A stretch of 64,000 bases of DNA from Cognatundibacterium rivi (GTDB lineage: Bacteria; Pseudomonadota; Gammaproteobacteria; Burkholderiales; Burkholderiaceae_D), in NCBI RefSeq assembly GCF_018139565.1, contig NZ_JAGSPK010000005.1:1-64000 (forward strand), given 5' to 3'. The notes under the pieces were generated by a model. That model had not been told where the DNA came from. It saw only the letters and a program-made list of their open reading frames with translations, and ran no database searches. Both the position numbers and the translations under genes were made by a program. Positions 57,961-64,000 of this stretch are shown here, piece by piece; positions within the stretch are counted from its first letter, which is position 1, and each line of letters opens with the position of its first letter.

Positions 57961-59910
57961 TTATTTCACCAACACTGGTACGGAGATACCGGAATACTGC
58001 CCAGGCGAGCGATAAACGCGTTGCGTCGCCTTTTGGAAATCGTCAGGATTTGCCTTAGGAATATCCATAAATTTTTGCGGATTTAAGTCGATCAACGGGA
58101 ACCATGAGCTTTGTACCTGCACCATGATTCTGTGCCCACGGCGAAACGTGTGATTGATATCCGGCATACGGTAGCTCACCGTATCGACTTTGCCCGGCGC
58201 AAACGGCATAGGTTTGTCAAAACCATGGCGGAACTTCCCACGCAAAGGTTCGCCACGGATTAATTGCTGATAACCAGCCATTTTTATCGCCGGAGGTGGC
58301 ACATCACTACCCCGGTCACGCGGTGCTTGTCGCTCAGGATAATCGTCAGGATAAACGTCGATCAGTTTCACAACCCAGTCAGCATCGGTACCGGATGTCG
58401 AAACAAATAGACGGGGACTGACGGGCCCCGCAATCGTCACATCGTCTTCCAGTACATCCGTCTGATACACCAGCACATCGGGACGGGTAGAAGCAAAACG
58501 CTGATCTAACACCATGTACTCGCGCGGTACGCCCGTTGCCACATACGAGATAAACGGCACAGGTTTTTTCGGATCGCTGATATATTCGTCAAAGGTGTTG
58601 AATTCTTCCTGCGGTTCTCTCCAGCTCAGCTTCCCATTCGCAGAGAAATACAAGGTACGGTTTTGTGCCTGCTGTGGTGGCCAGCTGGCGTATTCACGCC
58701 AGACATTGGTTCCGGTTTCAAAAACAGTCGCTTCTGCCAGCGCCTTCCCTTTTGCGTCTTTCAGATGCTGCTCAAAAAACGGAAACAGAATATTTTTACG
58801 GTAATACTCACCCGTTTTCACATCAAAGCTGACATTCCCTAATGACTTACCCTCAGCGCCAGCCCAGCCACCATGCGCCCACGGCCCCATCACGATGCCA
58901 TTAAAACTGCCTTTATTATTCGCTTTGATGGCCTGATAGGTTGTGAACGGCCCCTGCGCATCCTCGGCGTCATACCAACCGCCAACCGTCAGCACAGGCG
59001 TTTTAACGTTTTTCAGATGCGCCGCAATATTGCGCGACTTCCAGAAATCATCGTAACTGGTATGCGCAATGGTCGGCATCAGTAATTCGCGCTGTTTATC
59101 ACTGAGTTGTGCCGTGATATTCCCCAGCGTCAGATGCTGCAAAAAATACTGATAACTATCCTGCGTTCCATAGTCAAACTGCCCCCAGCTTTTCGGCAAA
59201 CGGGTAGGATTTTTTTCTGCTGTGAAATTGGAATAAAAATCAAAATTTGCCGACAACATGAAGGCGCCACCATGATAGGAATCATCGCCCATATACAAAT
59301 CCGTTACTGGCGCCTGCGGTGACGCCGCCTTGATTGCCGGATGCGAATCGATGATGCTGGCGGAAGTATAAAACCCAGGATAAGAAATACCCCAGATGCC
59401 GACTTTACCGTTATTACCCCGCACGTTTTTTAACAGCCATTCCACTGTGTCATACATATCCTGGCTTTCATTCCCTTCTCCGGGAGTGCGGTCAGATTTC
59501 GCATGGGGCGTCATTTCCTGCCACTTACCTTCTGACATATAGCGTCCGCGCACATCCTGATTCACGAAAATATAGCCGCTGTTTTCAAACTCTTTTGATG
59601 GGCCGACAGAACGCGGATAAAAATCCACACCATAATGCGACTCTTCACCATCATGCACACCGCTACCGTAAGGCGTTCTGACCATCAGAAACGGATAAGT
59701 TTTAGACGTATCTTTGGGAACATAGACCACCGTGAATAGACGCACACCATCACGCATAGGAATCTGATACTCATATTTGGTGTACAGCTCACGCACCGAG
59801 GGCTTGCTTTCAGCTTTTTCCGTTGCATCAGCGGCAGCCAGCGCAGAGCTAAGCGGATTAAACGTCAGCAGCGACGCACATAACAACGCTGAAAGTTTCA
59901 AACGAGTCAT
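57961..59910 (-). CDS. Exported CocE/NonD-family alpha/beta hydrolase (X-Pro dipeptidyl-peptidase S15 type)
   Basis: A 649-residue exported serine hydrolase. After a signal peptide (L-S-A-L-L-C-A-S-L-L core, A-L-A-A end) comes an alpha/beta-hydrolase domain with nucleophile Ser176 in G-I-S-Y-P-G and a C-terminal galactose-binding-like jelly roll (~430-640). Family members include cocaine esterase, glutaryl-7-ACA acylase and X-Pro peptidases, so ester, amide or peptide substrates are all possible. ATG 59910 has AAGGAT upstream. Its pairing with an M13 peptidase suggests peptide breakdown outside the cytoplasm. Confidence 0.92.
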   Translation of the reverse strand: MTRLKLSALLCASLLTFNPLSSALAAADATEKAESKPSVRELYTKYEYQIPMRDGVRLFTVVYVPKDTSKTYPFLMVRTPYGSGVHDGEESHYGVDFYPRSVGPSKEFENSGYIFVNQDVRGRYMSEGKWQEMTPHAKSDRTPGEGNESQDMYDTVEWLLKNVRGNNGKVGIWGISYPGFYTSASIIDSHPAIKAASPQAPVTDLYMGDDSYHGGAFMLSANFDFYSNFTAEKNPTRLPKSWGQFDYGTQDSYQYFLQHLTLGNITAQLSDKQRELLMPTIAHTSYDDFWKSRNIAAHLKNVKTPVLTVGGWYDAEDAQGPFTTYQAIKANNKGSFNGIVMGPWAHGGWAGAEGKSLGNVSFDVKTGEYYRKNILFPFFEQHLKDAKGKALAEATVFETGTNVWREYASWPPQQAQNRTLYFSANGKLSWREPQEEFNTFDEYISDPKKPVPFISYVATGVPREYMVLDQRFASTRPDVLVYQTDVLEDDVTIAGPVSPRLFVSTSGTDADWVVKLIDVYPDDYPERQAPRDRGSDVPPPAIKMAGYQQLIRGEPLRGKFRHGFDKPMPFAPGKVDTVSYRMPDINHTFRRGHRIMVQVQSSWFPLIDLNPQKFMDIPKANPDDFQKATQRVYRSPGQYSGISVPVLVK

Positions 59911-60164
59911 CACAGATCCTTTTTCTTATCGGATTTTCACGGAACATCATTTCTTTTGACAACTACTTACACGCATATTCATCTATTTACTAATTAAAAA
60001 TCACGCTTCATCGTGCAACATAAGGAAACAATAGATTTTCAGAATGCTGCTAATATGCAGTACATGAACATGATGGATCATCGCCATCTGTTACTGAGTG
60101 TTTTTTTTGCATTAAGTTTCGGAATTTTACTGAAACAGTCATTTATATGCTGAAGGTTGACATC

Positions 60165-60662
60165 ATGAAGGTACTCAAGCTGCTTTGCATGACCGGATTT
60201 ACTCTTTGTTTTTCCGCCAATGTGCTGGCGCAATCACACTCAAGCCCGGTCAGCTCTGTTCGTCACGGCTACTATGCCGGACGCCCATTCCCCGGATACT
60301 CCTATTACAGTCCCCGCCCGTATTACGGCAACCACGGCTATTACCGAGGGCATTACTCTTATTTTCCAGAGGTTCTTCTGGGATCAGTCGTCGTAGGCGC
60401 CATGCTCAGCGCGCCATCGGTCGTGTATAGCAACCAGACCTACACAACGTATGCGCCCTACCCAGCGTACGCAACGACCTATAGCACCTATTCCAGCCCA
60501 ACGTATAGTAGCGAACCGGTGACCAGTTATACCTATTCCGACCCCATCCCGGTAACAAGCAATAACGGCGACTGGCTGTACTGCAATCAACCAGATGGTT
60601 TTTACCCTGCCATTAAAGATTGCCCCGGTGGCTGGAGAAAAGTGCCCGCACAAGGACGCTAA
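60165..60662 (+). CDS. Small exported Tyr-rich protein of unknown function
   Basis: A 165-residue protein from ATG 60165: a signal peptide ending near A-L/V-L-A-Q, then a Tyr/Pro/Ser/Gly-rich mature part (Y-Y-S-P-R-P-Y-Y-G-N-H-G-Y-Y-R-G-H-Y), a short hydrophobic patch (~62-77, L-L-G-S-V-V-V-G-A-M) and a C-terminal motif W-L-Y-C-N-Q-P-D-G-F-Y-P-x-I-K-D-C-P-G-G-W-x-K-V-P. The two Cys of that motif may form a disulfide. This C-terminal motif recurs in small proteobacterial envelope proteins of unknown role. An in-frame ATG at 60147 is less likely as it precedes the signal peptide. Confidence 0.75.
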   Translation: MKVLKLLCMTGFTLCFSANVLAQSHSSPVSSVRHGYYAGRPFPGYSYYSPRPYYGNHGYYRGHYSYFPEVLLGSVVVGAMLSAPSVVYSNQTYTTYAPYPAYATTYSTYSSPTYSSEPVTSYTYSDPIPVTSNNGDWLYCNQPDGFYPAIKDCPGGWRKVPAQGR

Positions 60663-60724
60663 CATCGCCATCCATGTTCAATCCAAGGTGGCGACATCCG
60701 TCGCGCTGTAAATGAAGATATAAA

Positions 60725-60753
60725 AAAAGGACGCCAATACGGCGTCCTTTTTA
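60725..60753. terminator. Bidirectional rho-independent terminator
   Basis: Stem AAAAGGACGCC / GGCGTCCTTTT (60725-60735 with 60741-60751) between the convergent Tyr-rich protein gene and cheV. Confidence 0.9.
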
Positions 60754-60793
60754 CATAGCAAACTACTTCGCAACCAACAGCTGATTCACTATT

Positions 60794-61750
60794 TTATTTT
60801 TTCAAAATTTTCCTGATTGCTGCAGCCAGCTCTTCTGCCACAAACTTGGCGACGTAGGCGTCTGCACCAACACTCTTAATATGCTCCTCGTTCGTAGAAC
60901 CGGAAAGAGATGAGTGGATAATCACGGGTAAATTTTTATAGCGATCATCCTGCTTGATCTTACGTGTCAGGGTAAAACCATCCATTTCAGGCATTTCCAG
61001 ATCGGTAAGTATCATTGCCACTTTGTCGCTGGCAGGCTTCCCATCTGCAAGAGAGGCTGCCGTCATTGACTGCAATTTATCCCAGGCCTCTTTACCCGTT
61101 TTAGTCATGATAAACGGCGCACCTATCGCATTCAGCGCCTGTTCGATCAAGCTACGAGCCACGCCAGAATCATCCGCCGCCAGAATGACAGCGCCTTCTT
61201 TCATGAGCAACTTGTCGCCTATCGTATCCGGGTCAACATCTTTCGTGTCGGATGGCGTAATCTCACGCAGGATCTGCTCCACATCGAGCACCTGAGCCAG
61301 ACGGGTATTCTCAACATCACCATCCAGACGTGCAATACTGGTTACCATGCCACCTACAGCACTGTTTTCTGCTGACAGGACCTGACTCCAGTCAAGCCGG
61401 ACGATTTCCTCAACAGATTCGACCGCAAAACCCTGGGTGGTACGCGCATATTCAGTGACCAGCATAATATTCAGGCCTGTTTTCGGCGTACATCCGACAA
61501 CCGCAGGCAAATCAATCACTGGAATTATTTGCCCGCGCAAGTTCACCACACCCAGCATATGGGGAAGAGAGCCAGCAACAGCAGTAATCGCAGGCATCGC
61601 AACGATTTCACGCACTTTAAACACGTTGATACCAAACAATTCAGAGCGATCGCCATTTGTATCGCCACCTAATCGGAACAGCAGCAATTCAAATTTATTC
61701 GAACCTGTGAGATTGGTACGCTCGTCCACTTCCTGCTGTACTGTACTCAT
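60794..61750 (-). CDS. cheV: Chemotaxis coupling/receiver protein CheV
   Basis: A 318-residue protein with an N-terminal CheW domain (~20-160: L-G-V-V-N-L-R-G-Q-I-I-P-V-I-D-L) and a C-terminal receiver (~190-316) with acceptor Asp in I-L-T-D-L-E-M-P-E-M-D-G. CheV couples chemoreceptors to CheA and tunes adaptation through phosphorylation. No other chemotaxis gene is near. An AGAAGGAAA ribosome site precedes ATG 61750. Confidence 0.93.
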   Translation of the reverse strand: MSTVQQEVDERTNLTGSNKFELLLFRLGGDTNGDRSELFGINVFKVREIVAMPAITAVAGSLPHMLGVVNLRGQIIPVIDLPAVVGCTPKTGLNIMLVTEYARTTQGFAVESVEEIVRLDWSQVLSAENSAVGGMVTSIARLDGDVENTRLAQVLDVEQILREITPSDTKDVDPDTIGDKLLMKEGAVILAADDSGVARSLIEQALNAIGAPFIMTKTGKEAWDKLQSMTAASLADGKPASDKVAMILTDLEMPEMDGFTLTRKIKQDDRYKNLPVIIHSSLSGSTNEEHIKSVGADAYVAKFVAEELAAAIRKILKK

Positions 61751-61910
61751 AAATATTTCCTTCTAAATTAAAGAGAACTGGTTCGATGGTATGTTACCAA
61801 TTTCAACGGATAAGCCAAACAAATTTATCTTTCAATACAGGGAATTCACATCTTTTTGCAGTTCCTGAACAAAAATAAGACGATCAAAGCGCAAGTTCCC
61901 CGCATCTGTT

Positions 61911-63305
61911 TTATTTAATAATCCGATAACAAGGAGTGTACGCTTTCCCCGGCAATTTCATACGATTTTGTGCAACAAAAGAGCTTAATAAAGCATCCAT
62001 GGATTCCATGATGGCGGGGTCGCCACAGATTTCAAAATTTCCGTATTGTTCTATCGCCCTGATCCCCTGATTCTTCACATTGCCGGCAACCACTCCGGAA
62101 AACGCACGTCGCAGGTTGGCGGCCAGTATGTGCTGCGGCTGATTTTTATGAATTGCCAGATTGCGCATATTTTCATGACTGGGTTCAAATGGTCGCTGAA
62201 ACTCTTCATCGATCTTCAGCATCCAGTTGAAATAATAAGCGTCGCCCTTTTGTTTTCTGAATTCCCTGACCTGTTTTATCCCCTGCTCAACTGCGCTGGC
62301 AACCGCGACGGGATCATTCACAATAATCTGATAGTGCTGCTGCGCCTGAGTGCCCAAAGTGCTGGCGATAAACTGATCAATCTGATGAAAATATTCCGCG
62401 GCACCTTCCGGGCCTGTAAAAATCAAAGGAAACGGAATTCCCTCATTTTCTGGATGCAGCAAAATACCAAGCAAATACAGAATCTCTTCAGCCGTGCCAG
62501 CACCACCCGGAAAAACAATGACAGCATGCCCGATACGGACAAAAGCTTCGAGCCGTTTCTCAATATCGGGCAAAATGACCAGATCATTGACGATGGGATT
62601 CGGCGCCTCGGCAGCGATAATTCCCGGTTCGGTCAAACCTATGTAGCGGCTATGCGCAATACGTTGCTTGGCATGACCTATCGTCGCCCCTTTCATCGGC
62701 CCTTTCATCGCTCCCGGGCCGCAACCGGTGCAAATATCCAGGTTACGCAAGCCAAGCTGATAACCGACTTGCTTGGTGTAGTCATATTCATGGCCAGAAA
62801 TAGAGTGCCCACCCCAGCACACCACCAGATTCGGATTCACCTGAGGGCGTAACAAATTCGCGTTACGCAAAATATGGAACACCGCGTCAGTGATTCCCTC
62901 GCTGGAGTTCAGATTGAATTTATTTCTGTCTGCAATTCCCGTCGCGACACTGTTTTCCATTTCGGCATTCATAAACAAAATGTCGCGCAATACGGCGAAC
63001 AGATGCTCTTGAATTCCTTTGATCATGACCCCGTTGACAAAAGCCAGAGCAGGTGCGCCCTTGATATCCAGTTTAATTCCACGCTCACGCTGAACAATGC
63101 TGATATCAAAATTCTTATAACGCTCCAGCAATTCTTTGCCATCATCCAAACCGCTACCGCAATTCAATACCGCTAACGCACAGCTACGGAACACCTGATA
63201 CAAACCACCATGACTGTTATCGAGCAACTTACTGACTTCCGCTTTAGACAATACTTCCATGCGACCTTCCGGTGCAATCTGACTATCAATCACTTCATAT
63301 TCCAT
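61911..63305 (-). CDS. ppnN: Pyrimidine/purine nucleotide 5'-monophosphate nucleosidase (PpnN/YgdH, LOG family)
   Basis: A 464-residue enzyme cleaving nucleoside monophosphates to base and ribose 5-phosphate, regulated by (p)ppGpp in E. coli. The central Rossmann domain has the LOG-family signatures C-T-G-C-G-P-G-A-M-K-G-P-M-K-G and the catalytic V-I-F-P-G-G-A-G-T-A-E-E motif, flanked by the N- and C-terminal PpnN-specific domains. ATG 63305 (M-E-Y-E-V-I-D) is the family-like start. It is monocistronic and divergent from the initiator tRNA gene. Confidence 0.94.
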   Translation of the reverse strand: MEYEVIDSQIAPEGRMEVLSKAEVSKLLDNSHGGLYQVFRSCALAVLNCGSGLDDGKELLERYKNFDISIVQRERGIKLDIKGAPALAFVNGVMIKGIQEHLFAVLRDILFMNAEMENSVATGIADRNKFNLNSSEGITDAVFHILRNANLLRPQVNPNLVVCWGGHSISGHEYDYTKQVGYQLGLRNLDICTGCGPGAMKGPMKGATIGHAKQRIAHSRYIGLTEPGIIAAEAPNPIVNDLVILPDIEKRLEAFVRIGHAVIVFPGGAGTAEEILYLLGILLHPENEGIPFPLIFTGPEGAAEYFHQIDQFIASTLGTQAQQHYQIIVNDPVAVASAVEQGIKQVREFRKQKGDAYYFNWMLKIDEEFQRPFEPSHENMRNLAIHKNQPQHILAANLRRAFSGVVAGNVKNQGIRAIEQYGNFEICGDPAIMESMDALLSSFVAQNRMKLPGKAYTPCYRIIK

Positions 63306-63542
63306 CACTGCTTTTCTCCGATCAATCAAATTAATCCCGCACCTCAAACTCTCGACACCATGCTATTTCAGCACTGGCCTTCATACGTTGCCCATTATGC
63401 CTCGCAGCAAACCATTTATATCTTGCACATGATTTTAATCATTGAATTTCGATCAGAAACAACTTTACGGCGCTCGCGGAATTTATTTTCGTTGCGCACT
63501 TGTATATGGGCCGCTTGCCATGTATCATTCGCCCTCTTCAGA

Positions 63543-63619
<77 letters not shown>

Positions 63620-63851
63620 ATCAGCCTATCTCAGACCTGTCATGCCGACAGCGACTCGATTCAATCGAAAATCCCGGTGCAATCTTAGTCTGAGACATTC
63701 GGCACGCAACAGAATTGTTCTGGTGTATCACTTGTTTTATCAATATCCCATTAAAAAATCAGGGCAGTCATTCGTTTATGAATGTGGCATTCCTTGGTAA
63801 AGCTGATTATTTTTTTAAAAAAACTGACGCTACTGATTCAGACGAAGTCCG

Positions 63852-64000
63852 ATGAAAGATTACAAAGATAACGCGACAATGGAGTTACCCGGATTCGGTG
63901 AGCCTGCGTTTGAGGTTCCAGAGGTCAGAAAGGGCAATACCAAACCCCGACAGGGAAAAACCATCAGGCAAGAGCAACTTGATTTGCTTGCTGCACTGGG
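63852..64000 (+). CDS. 5' part of an unrecognised gene, cut by the window edge
   Basis: An open frame from ATG 63852 runs out of the window (49 codons seen). The sequence is charged and hydrophilic (M-K-D-Y-K-D-N-A-T-M-E-L-P-G-F-G-E; then P-R-Q-G-K-T-I-R-Q-E-Q-L-D-L-L). No family can be named from this piece. The upstream 232 bases after tRNA-fMet hold no other gene. A clear ribosome site is lacking, so the start may be elsewhere. Confidence 0.45.
   Translation, partial: MKDYKDNATMELPGFGEPAFEVPEVRKGNTKPRQGKTIRQEQLDLLAAL

Overview
The window looks like a chromosomal segment of a betaproteobacterium of the order Burkholderiales, most likely family Oxalobacteraceae. This is inference from gene content and order (ftsK-lolA-rarA-serS, hemC-hemD-hemX-hemY, nadE-glnB, HU gene-tRNA-ppiD, ccoNOQPG-fixH) and protein style; no database was searched. 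GC content is moderate. It is mostly a core genome with dense, short operons; no insertion sequence, prophage or CRISPR array was seen.

Layout. 1-330: a strong promoter with a boxA-like leader pointing left out of the window, as expected of an rRNA operon just beyond the edge. 332-6384: a thioesterase, a membrane diguanylate cyclase and a large hybrid histidine kinase. 6624-10914: a compact, uncharacterised three-gene operon (PLP decarboxylase, ATP-grasp enzyme, class V-type PLP enzyme), the best candidate for an undescribed pathway. 11299-12813: a lone KAP-family P-loop NTPase beside tRNA-Ser(CGA). 13402-15276: an EAL/CBS/degenerate-GGDEF protein. 15348-21386: serS, rarA, lolA, ftsK. 21633-28644: trxB, an Smr protein, nadE-glnB with a solute-binding protein, a GNAT-like protein and a Ser/Thr kinase. 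28753-34746: ppa, four haem-biosynthesis genes and trpS.

34913-47532 is a redox and low-oxygen block: two universal stress proteins, a NarL-type regulator, a lone receiver, an FNR-like regulator, a MASE3-like sensor kinase, a mini flagellar-rod-like protein, and the complete cbb3 oxidase operon ccoNOQPG-fixH followed by a small membrane protein and a SafE-like protein. An exact TTGAT-N4-ATCAA box sits at the canonical activating position ahead of ccoN, and related boxes precede a stress-protein gene and the lone receiver gene, so an FNR-type regulon is likely encoded together with one of its regulators.

47728-55654 holds ppiD, tRNA-Asp, tRNA-Val, the HU gene, purT and the de novo NAD genes nadB, nadC and nadA; with nadE this gives the quinolinate branch plus the final NAD step. 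55865-63305 holds two exported hydrolases (M13 peptidase, CocE-type), a small Tyr-rich exported protein, cheV and ppnN. The window ends with the initiator tRNA and the start of an unrecognised gene. Three copies of a hairpin-containing intergenic repeat built on ATACTCCCC/GGGGAGTAT arms lie at about 11.1, 16.8 and 55.7 kb, each just upstream of a minus-strand gene.
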